64,000 nucleotides of DNA from Virgibacillus necropolis (GCF_002224365.1 NZ_CP022437.1:3100001-3164000), one strand, 5' to 3'. Shown: positions 8,278 through 17,983, counted from the stretch's first letter. Numbers and translations are program-made. The notes: a model not told the origin generated them from the letters alone.

Positions 8278-9525
8278 CTATATTTCCATATCAACTTCAG
8301 TAGTAGATAGTTGATATATCTTGTTTTTCAAATCCTCAATATTCACTTCTTTCATTGCAACCTTTGTCTTCATTGCTGCTTGTGCTACTGCAACTGCTAC
8401 TTCCTGTACAACACGGTAATCAAAAGGTGACGGAATAATATAGTCTTCATTAAGCCCATGTTCTGGAATCAATGAAGCAATTGCATAAGCTGCTGCCAGT
8501 TTCATTTCTTCATTAATAACGGTAGAACGTGTATCCAGTGCCCCTCGAAATACACCCGGAAATGCTAAGATGTTATTTACTTGATTTGGATAATCAGAGC
8601 GACCTGTTCCAACAATCCTAGCCCCAGCCAATTTTGCTTCATCTGGTGTAATCTCTGGCACCGGATTTGCCATTGCAAAAATAATGGGGTCACGATTCAT
8701 CTTATATATCATCTCTTTGGTAAGAGTATCAGGGGCCGATACACCAATAAATACATCAGCTCCTTCTATCACTTCTGACAATGTTCCATGCTTTTGATTT
8801 TGGTTTGTGTACAATGCTATTTCTGCCTTAATTTCATTCATCCCATTTGGTCGACCATGATAAATGGCTCCTTTGGAATCGCAAATGATTAATTCCTTTA
8901 CCTTAAGTCGGTTTAATAACTTTCCAACTGCAATTCCCGCCGCCCCAGCACCATTAATTACTACTTTTATATTAGATAAATTCTTTTCTGTTAATTTTAG
9001 GGCATTAATTAAACCTGCTAGTATAACAATTGCCGTGCCATGTTGATCATCATGAAAAACTGGAATTTCAAGCTCATCCCTTAATCTTTGTTCAATGATA
9101 AAACAATTGGGGGCTTTGATATCCTCTAAATTAATACCGCCAAAGGATGATTGAAGTAATTTTACAGTTTCTATCAACTTTTCACTATCCTTCGTATTAA
9201 TGCAGATTGGTATAGCATCTACTCCCGCAAAACTTTTAAATAGAATCGCCTTCCCTTCCATTACTGGTAAGGAAGCATCTGTACCAATATTCCCTAACCC
9301 GAGTACAGCAGTACCATCTGTAACAACTGCTATAGTATTTGCTTTCATTGTATATTCATATAACTTTTCCTTATCTTTATAAATCTCCATACATGGTTCA
9401 GCTACACCTGGAGAATACAGAAGGCTTAATTTCTCCATACTATCTACTTTCACTTTTGACCTTGTTTCAAGTTTTCCTTGATATGCACGATGAATGTGTA
9501 GTGCCTCTTCCCGTAATTTTCCCAT
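8278..9525 (-). CDS. Malic enzyme (malate dehydrogenase, oxaloacetate-decarboxylating), short bacterial type
   Basis: 415 residues, the length of the YtsJ/MalS-like short malic enzymes. It converts malate to pyruvate and CO2 with reduction of NAD(P). Visible motifs: SPGVAEPC near the N terminus, [42 protein letters not shown], and the dinucleotide fold [19 protein letters not shown] 9525 follows AGGAAGTGA. It is the last gene of a minus-strand series beginning with a TRAP transporter at 22.5 kb, but a 465-bp gap separates it from aspA, so it may have its own promoter. In this context it can drain fumarate-derived malate to pyruvate. Confidence 0.93.
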   Translation of the reverse strand: MGKLREEALHIHRAYQGKLETRSKVKVDSMEKLSLLYSPGVAEPCMEIYKDKEKLYEYTMKANTIAVVTDGTAVLGLGNIGTDASLPVMEGKAILFKSFAGVDAIPICINTKDSEKLIETVKLLQSSFGGINLEDIKAPNCFIIEQRLRDELEIPVFHDDQHGTAIVILAGLINALKLTEKNLSNIKVVINGAGAAGIAVGKLLNRLKVKELIICDSKGAIYHGRPNGMNEIKAEIALYTNQNQKHGTLSEVIEGADVFIGVSAPDTLTKEMIYKMNRDPIIFAMANPVPEITPDEAKLAGARIVGTGRSDYPNQVNNILAFPGVFRGALDTRSTVINEEMKLAAAYAIASLIPEHGLNEDYIIPSPFDYRVVQEVAVAVAQAAMKTKVAMKEVNIEDLKNKIYQLSTTEVDMEI

Positions 9526-9990
9526 CCTGATTCACTTCCTAACTAATTATATTTTTAAATAATAAAAACATCTATTTTAATCAGCTATTCTGCTGCTTTT
9601 TGTTTATAAAAGTAAATGGAACTTAAAATTAGCTTATTCTCTAGAGTAAACCGGCTATTTTATGTTAGAAGTTCATGTTTCAAACGTAAAAATGCTTGCG
9701 GAGATCCTATAAGAAACATTTATACTTAAGGAAAAGCTGTAAATAAAAACATACTGTAAAACATAGACTAAATGCAATAATCATAAATAACCATCGGGTG
9801 GTTGTTCAAATGAAATCATAAAGAAATGGGCTATTCAACACGTTAGTCATATTTAATATGTTAAACAATCTATGTTTTTTCATTAATAGGATGCTATGTT
9901 ATAGTTTTCCAGTTAATTATTTTATTAATATTTATAAAATTTAGATATTTAAGATTCTGTCTAAACAAAAACAACCATCCTTATAGCCTC
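9526..9990. other. AT-rich intergenic region between aspA and malic enzyme genes
   Basis: I find no open frame, tRNA or convincing terminator here. It probably carries the malic enzyme promoter, but no -35/-10 pair stands out enough to name. Confidence 0.5.
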
Positions 9991-11415
9991 TTAATTCCGA
10001 TTTAGTAATTCTTCCCCAGCAATACCGGGGTGGGTCATTTCATAAGGGTCTAAAATAATTTCTAGTTCTTCCTCTGATAAAACATCGTATTTCAGACATA
10101 AATCACGTATTGGCTCTCCAGTTAGGATGGCCTCTCTTGCTATACGCGTAACTACTTCATAACCTAGATGTGGATTAACTGCTGTAATCAGCCCTACACT
10201 TTTTTCAACATCCTTTTCAAGTTTATCTTTATTTGCTTCAATTCCATCAAGGCACCGATCAGTAAATACACGAAAGGAATTGTTCATAATAGTAATAGAT
10301 TGTAGCAGATTAAAAACTAGTATTGGTTCCATGACATTTAATTCAAATTGTCCAGCCTCAGAAGCCAAGCATATTGTATTATCATTTCCAATAACTTGAA
10401 AAGCCACCTGATTTAGTAGTTCAGGCATTACAGGATTTACCTTACCAGGCATTATCGAGGATCCAGGCTGAAGAGCAGGTAACTTGATTTCATTAAATCC
10501 AACACCTGGTCCAGAAGCCATTAATCTCAAATCATTCGCTATTTTTGACATGTTCATCATACATACCTTTAAAGCTGCCGAAACCTCCGTGTAGGCATCA
10601 GTATTTTGGGTAGCATCAACAAGATGCTGAGCATTCACCAATGGAAAACCACTAATATCTGCTAAGTAGCTAACTACATTTTTTATATATTTTGGATTTG
10701 CATTTAAACCTGTTCCAACCGCTGTTGCCCCCATATTCACCTCATGCAGGTGTCCTACTGTTTTTTCAACCCTCTGAATATCTCGTTCTAATACTCTACT
10801 ATAAGCTTCAAATTCCTGGCCCAGACGGATTGGGACTGCATCCTGAAGATGAGTACGACCCATCTTAATAACAGGTTCAAATTCTTTGGCTTTTCTCACG
10901 AATGTTTTGTACATTCTCCGCATAGTTTCCAGTAATTTTTCTAGCAAAGATAGAGTAGCGATATGAATAGCAGTCGGAAATGAGTCGTTGGTTGATTGTG
11001 CCATGTTTACAATAGAATTGGGACTAAAGTGAACGTAATCCCCCTTTTTTTCACCTAGTAATTCAAGCCCACGATTGGCAATAACTTCATTCATATTCAT
11101 ATTTATAGATGTCCCTGCTCCACCTTGGACAGGATCAACTAAAAATTGTTCATGCCACTTTCCATCTATTATTTCATCAGCAACTTTCACTATAATTACA
11201 CCTAAACCACTATAAAGCCGTTTCACTTCCATATTAGCAAGAGCTGATGCTTTTTTTACCATTGCCATCGCAATTATCAATTCTCCATGAATTTTATAAC
11301 CAGTTATGGGGAAATTTTCAACCGCGCGTAAGGTTTGTATCCCGTAATAAGCTTCACATGGCACCTCTTTAGTACCTAAAAAGTCTTTTTCTAGACGTAC
11401 TTTAGCATTTTTCAT
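9991..11415 (-). CDS. aspA: Aspartate ammonia-lyase (aspartase)
   Basis: Deaminates L-aspartate to fumarate. The fumarase/aspartase superfamily signature GSSIMPGKVNP is intact, with upstream TNDSFPTA and GRTHLQDAVPIRLGQEF. I use ATG at 11413-11415 (MKNAKVRLEKDF), which has GGAGG 5-6 nt upstream; a TTG four codons earlier lies inside the ribosome binding site. The result is 474 residues, normal for AspA. It starts 17 bp after the CapA-like gene and appears to be the terminal step of the long minus-strand operon, consuming aspartate released by the carbamoyl-aspartate amidase proposed at 16.6-17.9 kb. Aspartase versus fumarase cannot be proved by eye, but the overall similarity favours aspartase. 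Confidence 0.92.
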   Translation of the reverse strand: MKNAKVRLEKDFLGTKEVPCEAYYGIQTLRAVENFPITGYKIHGELIIAMAMVKKASALANMEVKRLYSGLGVIIVKVADEIIDGKWHEQFLVDPVQGGAGTSINMNMNEVIANRGLELLGEKKGDYVHFSPNSIVNMAQSTNDSFPTAIHIATLSLLEKLLETMRRMYKTFVRKAKEFEPVIKMGRTHLQDAVPIRLGQEFEAYSRVLERDIQRVEKTVGHLHEVNMGATAVGTGLNANPKYIKNVVSYLADISGFPLVNAQHLVDATQNTDAYTEVSAALKVCMMNMSKIANDLRLMASGPGVGFNEIKLPALQPGSSIMPGKVNPVMPELLNQVAFQVIGNDNTICLASEAGQFELNVMEPILVFNLLQSITIMNNSFRVFTDRCLDGIEANKDKLEKDVEKSVGLITAVNPHLGYEVVTRIAREAILTGEPIRDLCLKYDVLSEEELEIILDPYEMTHPGIAGEELLNRN

Positions 11416-11431
11416 TTTGCCCTCCAAGCCT

Positions 11432-12724
11432 TTATTTAATCGCCATATAAATAAACCCTACATTATTCTCTATTTTAATCTCGGTTCCAAACCTGGATGA
11501 TAGTTTTTTCAGTCGTTGTAGAACTGCGTCATTTTCAGAAATCTTCGGCCACCCTTTGTTGTACCTTGGCTGTTTAAACCCTAAATCAGTGGGTTTCAAC
11601 TCAATTTTTTCTACTTTTTGATCCTTCCAATGAATCTTTGCTACAATCGATTCCCAAACTAAAGGATTTACACCCAATCCCTTTGTGCCGTTATCACTTC
11701 TTTTATCTAGTCCGTCAGCTATATTGGCAAGCTCATCTAAATCGTATTTCGTAAAAAATTCTTGCGGTAAATGAGTCACTGTATCATTTTGAAAAATGAA
11801 ATTACCCAAGCTGTAAAAAATAGGCTTATTTTTATAAATCTCAATTCCTCGAATGACGTGTGGTCCGTGACCAAGAACACAACTTGCCCCTGAATCAATG
11901 CAGGACTTGGCGGCTTCTTCAAAAAAATCAGCCGGTTCATTTTTGTCTATTCCATTCATTTCATGGGAATGTAAGCTTACTATTACAAAGTCTGCTTGCC
12001 TATTTGCTTCTCTAATTGACCGAGTGATACGATTTATATCCTCTGGTAATGGTGAGCGTTTTTGATATGTTTCAGTCGCAATTTTGAATTTTTTTCCGGC
12101 AAATAAAAAAGTATCGCTATTCTCTACTGTTGAGAAACCCTCTTTTACATTAAGTTCTTCATTAGCATCTATATGTGTATCGTGGGAAATTTCTTTTAGT
12201 GTTTCCCATTGAGATTTGGTAATATAATATATTTCTTCGTAGCGTAAGGGATTAACCCCTGGTCTTCCTTGAATATAACGGTTTGTTTCACCTGCAATCC
12301 ATGATTTATGGAATGTGGAAGTGGCTCCAATTAAAGCAACCCGACCATTCAACGTCTCGAGATAGCGAGGTTCAGCAGCAGATGATAACGTTCTTCCTGC
12401 GCCCGCATGAATTAAATGTCGCTTTTCTAATTCTTCTTCCGTGGCAAACAGGCCTCCATACAAGTAATCCAGCGTGTGATTATTAGCCCAATTATACAGG
12501 TTAAATCCATAATGTTTAAGGTCATCTAGTACCTTTGGATTTGACATCGCCCAAGTTCCGCCACTAAATGCAGAAGGAAACCCTTCACCTTTATGTGCAG
12601 TCGTCTCTAGATTCGTAAACCTCACATCGGCGGACTCCATCCATTTCTTCAATTCAATTGCGTTAGGATCATTCTTGGGAAGACGACGGGTTATAAAACT
12701 ATCTCCTGTCGCAACTATCTTCAT
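11432..12724 (-). CDS. CapA/PgsA-like metallophosphoesterase-fold protein
   Basis: 430 residues of the CapA family (poly-gamma-glutamate synthesis accessory fold). Motifs: TGDSFITRRLP at the N terminus, FTNLETTAHKGEG, NWANNHTLDYLYGG, SLHSHEMNG, LGHGPHVIRG and FYSLGNFIFQ. There is no signal peptide or membrane anchor, unlike PgsA, so this is a cytoplasmic member. ATG 12724 has AAAAGGTAGG upstream. It lies between a nitroreductase and aspA in what looks like one operon with pyrimidine-ring enzymes. Its role there is unknown; a hydrolase acting on a pathway intermediate is possible but unsupported by motif evidence. Confidence 0.82.
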   Translation of the reverse strand: MKIVATGDSFITRRLPKNDPNAIELKKWMESADVRFTNLETTAHKGEGFPSAFSGGTWAMSNPKVLDDLKHYGFNLYNWANNHTLDYLYGGLFATEEELEKRHLIHAGAGRTLSSAAEPRYLETLNGRVALIGATSTFHKSWIAGETNRYIQGRPGVNPLRYEEIYYITKSQWETLKEISHDTHIDANEELNVKEGFSTVENSDTFLFAGKKFKIATETYQKRSPLPEDINRITRSIREANRQADFVIVSLHSHEMNGIDKNEPADFFEEAAKSCIDSGASCVLGHGPHVIRGIEIYKNKPIFYSLGNFIFQNDTVTHLPQEFFTKYDLDELANIADGLDKRSDNGTKGLGVNPLVWESIVAKIHWKDQKVEKIELKPTDLGFKQPRYNKGWPKISENDAVLQRLKKLSSRFGTEIKIENNVGFIYMAIK

Positions 12725-12762
12725 TTTCAGATACCTACCTTTTAGCTTTATTTTTCTAACCC

Positions 12763-13506
12763 TTACCTTAAGTCAAAGCCCTGACGTTTGATAAAACCAG
12801 TTAATTTCTCTCTTCTTTTGTTGGAGAAGTATAAGCACATCTGTGCTCCCCAGCCATCTGTTTTTTTTCCCTTTGTTCTTTCTCTATAATATCTCTCTGT
12901 AATTTTCTCATACTTATCTAAATTAGATTCAAGATCTTCAAGTCTATAATACTCTTCATGGTAAACGGCAGGCGTCACTAATCTCGGTTTTTGCCGTGGA
13001 TGTTGATCGGGATAACCAATACACATTCCTACAATTGGCAATGTCCACTTCGGTAGTTTTAATAGCTTAGCAACTTCTTCCGCTTCATTACGGATACCAC
13101 CTATCATTACCCCGCCTAATCCATAAGACCGCGCTGCCAACAGAAAGTTTTCAGCAACCAACGCTGTGTCAATCGCACCAATTAATAAGTTCTCTGTTTC
13201 CTGGACTTCAAAATCAAATTTATGTTTTTTGCACAAATAGGCATGTCTATAAAAGTCCATAATAAAAACAAAAAAAACTGGACATTGTTTAACATATACC
13301 TGGTTTCCACATAGTTCCGCCAATTTTTCTTTAGTATGTTTGTTTCGAATACATATGATACTGTACGATTGAACATTATGCGACGAAGGAGCCCACTTGG
13401 CATGTTCAATTAGATCATTAATAATTAGTTGTGGCACCTCTTTGTTTAGAAAACGCCGAATCGACCGATGACTTTTAATTAAATCTCTAAGCGGTTTTCC
13501 ATTCAC
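12763..13506 (-). CDS. Nitroreductase-family flavoprotein (NfsA/NfrA-like)
   Basis: 247 residues with the FMN-binding nitroreductase pattern: SHRSIRRFLNKEV at the N terminus, HAKWAPSSHNVQSY, and GLGGVMIGGIRNE followed by VGMCIGYPDQHPRQKPRL. Family members reduce nitro groups, flavins or quinones with NAD(P)H. The GTG start at 13506 overlaps the preceding gene's stop by four bases (GTGA), so translation is coupled to the dihydroorotase-like gene. That tight link suggests a role in the same pathway, perhaps redox of a ring intermediate or reoxidation of a cofactor, but nothing in the sequence identifies a substrate. Confidence 0.85.
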   Translation of the reverse strand: MNGKPLRDLIKSHRSIRRFLNKEVPQLIINDLIEHAKWAPSSHNVQSYSIICIRNKHTKEKLAELCGNQVYVKQCPVFFVFIMDFYRHAYLCKKHKFDFEVQETENLLIGAIDTALVAENFLLAARSYGLGGVMIGGIRNEAEEVAKLLKLPKWTLPIVGMCIGYPDQHPRQKPRLVTPAVYHEEYYRLEDLESNLDKYEKITERYYRERTKGKKTDGWGAQMCLYFSNKRREKLTGFIKRQGFDLR

Positions 13507-14918
13507 GTTTGAACCACGTCTTTTTGGTTTGGAGTTATCAGATGTCCGTACCCTTTTTCCCCAACAATTTCACCATCTAACATGATAGTACTACCCCTAA
13601 CAATCGTTCGGACTGGCATCCCTCTTACATTAAACCCATCAAAAGCCGTCACTTTACTTTTACTTTGAAGATTCTCACGCTTTATTATTGTTTCTTTTTC
13701 TAAATCAACTATCGTTATATCTGCATCTGTTCCTACTTGCAATGAACCTTTTTCTGGAAAAACACCGAACAACTTAGCGGGTTTCTCTGAAAGGAGTCTT
13801 ACCACGTCATTTATAGATAGCTTCCCGTCATTTACAGCATTAAGCATTAACGGAGCCATTGACTCTACGCCGCACATACCAGCTGGAATTGACCATAAAT
13901 CACCATCTTTTTCGTTTTCTGTATGTGGAGCATGGTCGGAACAGATATGAGAAATGGTACCATCCGATATACCCTTCCAAATACGATCTTGATCCTGTTT
14001 ATACTTAACAGGGGGATAAACTTTCATTTTTGGCCCTATAATTTCGTAATCTTCATTGGATAAAAATAAATAATGTGGACAAGTTTCGACCGTTACCGGA
14101 TATCCGCTTGCTTGTGTTTCTCGAACAATATTTACTGCCTCTCCAGTACTCACATGTAATATATGAAATCGAACGCCGGTTTCTTTCATCATTTCGATTC
14201 CTTTTCTTACAGTGAGAACTTCTGCTAAATTAGGACGTCCTTCTAGCAAGTCTTCGTACGTATGTCCCCCGCGCTTTTCTACACTACCAGTAAGCTTTTG
14301 AATGAGGTCATTGCTTTCTGCATGCACTGCAAAGATTTTTCCTGTTTTCGCTACTTCATCCATCATTTCATACACATCACCATCATCAAACGGAGCAATA
14401 ACGTTTTCCATACCCGGCTTATAGTTGTACATTAATTGAAATGTCTCTTGATGGACCGCATATCCCCAAAAAAACTTGAAGCCAATAACACCTTTTTGGT
14501 TAAGGTCCTTAATATCAGCAATGTTTAACGGGCCTAAACAAATCCCCCATAATCCAAAATCCACATAAGCTTTTTTCTCCAAATTCTCTTTCTGAAGGTC
14601 GAAGTTTCCAGAGTTATTTACAGGAGGGGTTGTGTTAGGCATCTCGAATACAGTAGATACACCACCAGCTGCGGCTGCTCGTGTAGAATGCGCAAAATCC
14701 TCTTTGTAGGTTGGGCCTGGATCTCTAGAGTGTATATGCGTATCTATCAATCCCGGCAAAATATACTTACCCTGTGCATTGATTACTTCGGTTGTGCTAC
14801 CAGCTAAATCATTTTCAGATATAGCAGCAATTTTTCCTCCTTTAACGTAAATATTACCTTTGTATAGCCCGTTACTGCTAACGAGTGTTCCATTAACTAT
14901 CTTCAAGTCCCAATTCAT
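13503..14918 (-). CDS. Dihydroorotase/allantoinase-family cyclic amidohydrolase, probably catabolic dihydroorotase
   Basis: 471 residues. Metal motifs in order: DTHIHSRDPGPTYKED near residue 60, a lysine in GVIGFKFFWG that can be the carbamylated bridge, VHAES, HILHVSTGEA and SDHAPH. The HxHxR arrangement and the following EMPNTTPPV resemble dihydroorotases, where that Arg and Asn hold the substrate carboxylate; allantoinases usually have INEPG and MPLNS instead. The bridging Lys context is more allantoinase-like, so annotation is ambiguous from the protein alone. Adjacent PyrD, PyrK, a carbamoyl-amidase and aspartase tip the balance to dihydroorotate -> N-carbamoyl-aspartate. ATG 14918 follows AGGAGGAG. 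Alternatives: allantoinase or hydantoinase. Confidence 0.75.
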   Translation of the reverse strand: MNWDLKIVNGTLVSSNGLYKGNIYVKGGKIAAISENDLAGSTTEVINAQGKYILPGLIDTHIHSRDPGPTYKEDFAHSTRAAAAGGVSTVFEMPNTTPPVNNSGNFDLQKENLEKKAYVDFGLWGICLGPLNIADIKDLNQKGVIGFKFFWGYAVHQETFQLMYNYKPGMENVIAPFDDGDVYEMMDEVAKTGKIFAVHAESNDLIQKLTGSVEKRGGHTYEDLLEGRPNLAEVLTVRKGIEMMKETGVRFHILHVSTGEAVNIVRETQASGYPVTVETCPHYLFLSNEDYEIIGPKMKVYPPVKYKQDQDRIWKGISDGTISHICSDHAPHTENEKDGDLWSIPAGMCGVESMAPLMLNAVNDGKLSINDVVRLLSEKPAKLFGVFPEKGSLQVGTDADITIVDLEKETIIKRENLQSKSKVTAFDGFNVRGMPVRTIVRGSTIMLDGEIVGEKGYGHLITPNQKDVVQT

Positions 14919-14936
14919 GGTAAACTCCTCCTATTA

Positions 14937-15851
14937 CTATATTTCTACACTTCCTACTAAATCATTTATATTATTTATTTGATGGGCATCCATATAAGTG
15001 TGAATTTCTGTTATTATGTCGGTAATGGCAGTTGGATTAATAAAACTAGCCGTTCCTATTTGAACTGCTTTTGCGCCTGCGATTATCATTTCTAACGCGT
15101 CCTTACCGGACATAACTCCCCCACAGCCTATTATTGGGATAGAACAAACTTTTGCCACCTGGTAAATCATACGAACAATAATTGGTTTAATTGCAGGACC
15201 AGAAAGACCGCCCATAACATTACCGATTAATGGTTTCCTTGTCTCCACATCAATCGCCATGGCGAGTAATGTATTAGCGACAGTTAATCCATCTGCACCA
15301 CCGCGCTCTGCAGCAATAGCTATCTCTTGGATACTAGTGACATTGGGGGTAAGCTTTGCTATTACTGGAACATTCGCGACTCGCTTTGACTTGGAAATTA
15401 AGTCCTCAGTAATGTAGGGATCCATGCCAAACGCTTTTCCATCTCCTTTTAAATTAGGACAGGAGATATTTAATTCAAGAGCATCTATATTCGGGTGGTT
15501 TCCTAATATGGAGGACATTTCAACAAATTCCTCGACAGATTCGGCTGATACGCTAGCAATTAATGGAACGTTATAACGAGCAAAAGCAGGAACGGAAACT
15601 TCAAGGTAGTGATCAAGACCTTTACTCTGAATACCAATAGAATTAATCATCCCAGCTATTGTTTCACACACGCGTGGCTTTACGTTTCCAGGTTGAGATA
15701 ATTTCGTAATACTTTTAGGGACTAACGCTCCCAATTGATTAAAGTCGATCGCTTTCTCCATTTCTAAACCAAATGCACCAGAGGCCGGCATAATCGGATT
15801 TTTAAGCGACAAGCTTCCAATATTCACTTCCGTTTTTAGTTGTGTTTTCAT
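14937..15851 (-). CDS. pyrD: Dihydroorotate dehydrogenase, class 1B catalytic subunit (PyrD-like), probably catabolic
   Basis: 304 residues from ATG 15849-15851, which overlaps the preceding stop as TAATG with AAAGGTG upstream. FMN-barrel motifs of class 1B enzymes are clear: NPIMPASGAFG, LELNISCPN (the Cys is the class 1 catalytic base), AKLTPNVTSIQEIA, ADGLTVANTLLAMAID, GGLSGPAIKP, GCGGVMSGKDALEMI and AVQIGTASF. No C-terminal ferredoxin domain is present, arguing against a PreA-type dihydropyrimidine dehydrogenase. It is coupled to PyrK, its electron-transfer partner. In this operon there are no other pyr biosynthetic genes, so running as an orotate reductase is the likely role. Confidence 0.88.
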   Translation of the reverse strand: MKTQLKTEVNIGSLSLKNPIMPASGAFGLEMEKAIDFNQLGALVPKSITKLSQPGNVKPRVCETIAGMINSIGIQSKGLDHYLEVSVPAFARYNVPLIASVSAESVEEFVEMSSILGNHPNIDALELNISCPNLKGDGKAFGMDPYITEDLISKSKRVANVPVIAKLTPNVTSIQEIAIAAERGGADGLTVANTLLAMAIDVETRKPLIGNVMGGLSGPAIKPIIVRMIYQVAKVCSIPIIGCGGVMSGKDALEMIIAGAKAVQIGTASFINPTAITDIITEIHTYMDAHQINNINDLVGSVEI

Positions 15852-16630
15852 TACAAGAGCACCTTTCTTAATGGAAAGACTGGGCCTTCTATACATACCC
15901 GTACAGATTTCACTATACCTTCTTCTTTAATATCACTTACACAAGCAAAGCATGCTCCCATAGCGCATCCCATATGCTCTTCCAATGCGATCTCACCAGG
16001 AATATCATAAGTTTCTGCTACTTCTTGGGCCAGTCTTGAAAGCCTTTTTGACCCGCATGTATAGATATTATCAATTTTAAATTTTTCAAAAATTTCATTT
16101 ACAATTAAACCTTTAACATTTTCCACCGCACTTGTTCCTTCTTCTTCTGTAACACTATAAACGTCAGCACCGAATCCTTTTAAAAAATCAGCTGCAAGAA
16201 GATCCTCATTTGTACGGGCGGATAAAATCACGACACAGTGTGTTCCTTGAAAATAGGCTGCTTGCGCAAGCGCAGCTAATGTTGCCACGCCTACTCCACG
16301 TGCAACGAGCAAAATAGTTCTTGCTGTTGATTCTAAATGAAAACCTTCTCCTAACGGCCCCATTATATCAATCGTTTCATTTTCTTCTATAAAGCTCATT
16401 TCCTTTGTTCCTAACCCTTTTACTAAATATAGAAACTCTATCGTATTGTCATTAACCTTATATACGCTCAATGGGCGACGAAGAAAAGGAGATTGATTAT
16501 CAGAACATCGAATATGAAAAAACTGACCCGGATCGACAGGAGAATTCAATTTTGTGGTATCTATAATCATATGCCAATATCTTTTACTCACCTGACGGTT
16601 TAAAAGCACTACAGCCTGATAACTTTTCAT
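15851..16630 (-). CDS. pyrK: Dihydroorotate dehydrogenase electron-transfer subunit (PyrK-like)
   Basis: 259 residues: an N-terminal ferredoxin-reductase-like FAD domain (PGQFFHIRC, FLRRPLSVY), a pyridine-nucleotide domain (LLVARGVGVATLAALAQ) and the C-terminal [2Fe-2S] cluster motif HMGCAMGACFACV with a later VCIEGPVF supplying the fourth Cys. It passes electrons between NAD(H) and the PyrD flavin. ATG 16630 overlaps the M20 amidase stop by four bases (ATGA) and has AAAGGGGGG upstream. The order amidase-pyrK-pyrD-dihydroorotase with overlapping stops and starts indicates one translationally coupled unit. Confidence 0.9.
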   Translation of the reverse strand: MKSYQAVVLLNRQVSKRYWHMIIDTTKLNSPVDPGQFFHIRCSDNQSPFLRRPLSVYKVNDNTIEFLYLVKGLGTKEMSFIEENETIDIMGPLGEGFHLESTARTILLVARGVGVATLAALAQAAYFQGTHCVVILSARTNEDLLAADFLKGFGADVYSVTEEEGTSAVENVKGLIVNEIFEKFKIDNIYTCGSKRLSRLAQEVAETYDIPGEIALEEHMGCAMGACFACVSDIKEEGIVKSVRVCIEGPVFPLRKVLL

Positions 16631-17883
16631 TGTTTGACCCCCCTTTCTTTAGTAACCGCTAGTCTAGTTACCACTCTTTCTAAAACGTCCACTCCTGTAA
16701 CCAAGTCATCTATATCCGAGTATTCCTCAGGATTATGGCTAATTCCTTTATATGATGGAATGAACAATAAACCGGTTGGACAAAGATTAGCCATATTCAT
16801 TGCATCGTGACCAGCTCCACTTGGAATTAATAACGCCTCTACTTTTATATCTTCACAAGCCCACTTTAATTGTTCTTGAATCTCTTTATCCAAATGAACA
16901 GGCTCCTCTTTGCTGATTGTTTCCATTTTTATTTCTATATCTTTACACCTTTGTATAGATTTGCACTGATACTCAATTTCTGTGATAACCCGCTGTTTTG
17001 AATTGTTATCTAGTCCTCTAATATCTACTTTTAACTGGACCATTCCAGGTACGACGTTCATGGCCCCTGGTGACACATCGAAAACGCCAACTGTTGCTAC
17101 TGTTTTATATTTCTTTTCCTTTTTAGCGGCCTTTTCAATTTCTAGAACCAGCTGTGCAGCGGCAACTAATGCATCTTTTCGCATTTCCATTGAAGTTGTA
17201 CCTGAATGAGCAGCCCTACCTAGCACAACTACATTTAATCTGGTTGGGGAAGCGATTCCAGTGACAATAGCAATTTTTTTGTTACTTTGTTCTAATTCAA
17301 GTCCTTGTTCAATATGGAGCTCAATAAATGCCCTATATTCATTTTTTTCTTTTTTAGCATTAAGGAAACTTTGTTTATCAAGTCCCGCACTCTTTATTGC
17401 ATCTGTGAATTTAATTCCCATTTTATCTTTAAGCTTTTCCATCTCTTCCTTAGTCATTTTACCAACCATTGCTTTGCTTCCTATTGTAGACATTCCGAAT
17501 CGTGAAGACTCTTCAGCCGCAAAACAAATAAGTTCAATAGGGTTTTCAGAAATTGCATCCTTTTCATTCAATCGGCGAATGAGTTCGAGTCCTGCAACTA
17601 CCCCCGCTGTTCCATCAAACTTTCCTCCTGTGTAAACCGTATCCAAATGAGATCCTACTGCTACCGCAGGTGCGTTTGGTAACCTTCCAGCTCTCCTGGC
17701 AATGACATTCCCAGCCTCATCGATTCGAACGTTCATTTTTTCCTGCGAACACAATTCAATTAAAAGTTCATGAGCGCGTTTTTCTTCTTTTGTATAAGCA
17801 AGTCTTTGAATGCCTTGTTCAGTGGGGCCGATAACATTGAATTGATCAAGTGTATTTTGAATCCTTTCTTTAGATGTATCCAT
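16627..17883 (-). CDS. M20 zinc amidohydrolase (HyuC/AllC/ureidopropionase family), candidate N-carbamoyl-L-aspartate hydrolase
   Basis: 418 residues from ATG 17881-17883, preceded by GAGGTGG; an in-frame reading back to 18003 overlaps the regulator and is not used. M20 dizinc motifs: GSHLDTVYTGGKFDG, AAEESSRFG, IELHIEQG, GRAAHSGTTSMEMRKDA, GAGHDAMNM and YKGISHNPEE. Family members remove the carbamoyl group from N-carbamoyl amino acids, beta-ureidopropionate or allantoate, releasing NH3 and CO2. Downstream neighbours PyrK, PyrD and a dihydroorotase-like enzyme make N-carbamoyl-L-aspartate the most economical substrate ('ureidosuccinase'). Allantoate is the main alternative given the PucR regulator next door. 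A second M20 paralogue lies at 55.3 kb. Confidence 0.85.
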   Translation of the reverse strand: MDTSKERIQNTLDQFNVIGPTEQGIQRLAYTKEEKRAHELLIELCSQEKMNVRIDEAGNVIARRAGRLPNAPAVAVGSHLDTVYTGGKFDGTAGVVAGLELIRRLNEKDAISENPIELICFAAEESSRFGMSTIGSKAMVGKMTKEEMEKLKDKMGIKFTDAIKSAGLDKQSFLNAKKEKNEYRAFIELHIEQGLELEQSNKKIAIVTGIASPTRLNVVVLGRAAHSGTTSMEMRKDALVAAAQLVLEIEKAAKKEKKYKTVATVGVFDVSPGAMNVVPGMVQLKVDIRGLDNNSKQRVITEIEYQCKSIQRCKDIEIKMETISKEEPVHLDKEIQEQLKWACEDIKVEALLIPSGAGHDAMNMANLCPTGLLFIPSYKGISHNPEEYSDIDDLVTGVDVLERVVTRLAVTKERGVKQ

Positions 17884-17983
17884 CTTACTTCCACCTCTAT
17901 CTAATTCTGTTTTGTTATCTTCTATTCTCCCAAAGAGCACAGCACAAATCTTTATCCGAAAAGACATTAATATTAAATGATTT

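Noticed and set aside
14937-15851. PreA-type dihydropyrimidine dehydrogenase
   Set aside because: It lacks the C-terminal ferredoxin domain of PreA and has a PyrK-type partner with a [2Fe-2S] motif, so class 1B dihydroorotate dehydrogenase fits better.
13503-17883. Allantoin degradation operon (allantoinase plus allantoate amidohydrolase with PucR)
   Set aside because: Plausible from family names, but it does not explain PyrD and PyrK in the middle or aspartase at the end, and the cyclic amidohydrolase loop is dihydroorotase-like. Kept as the alternative.
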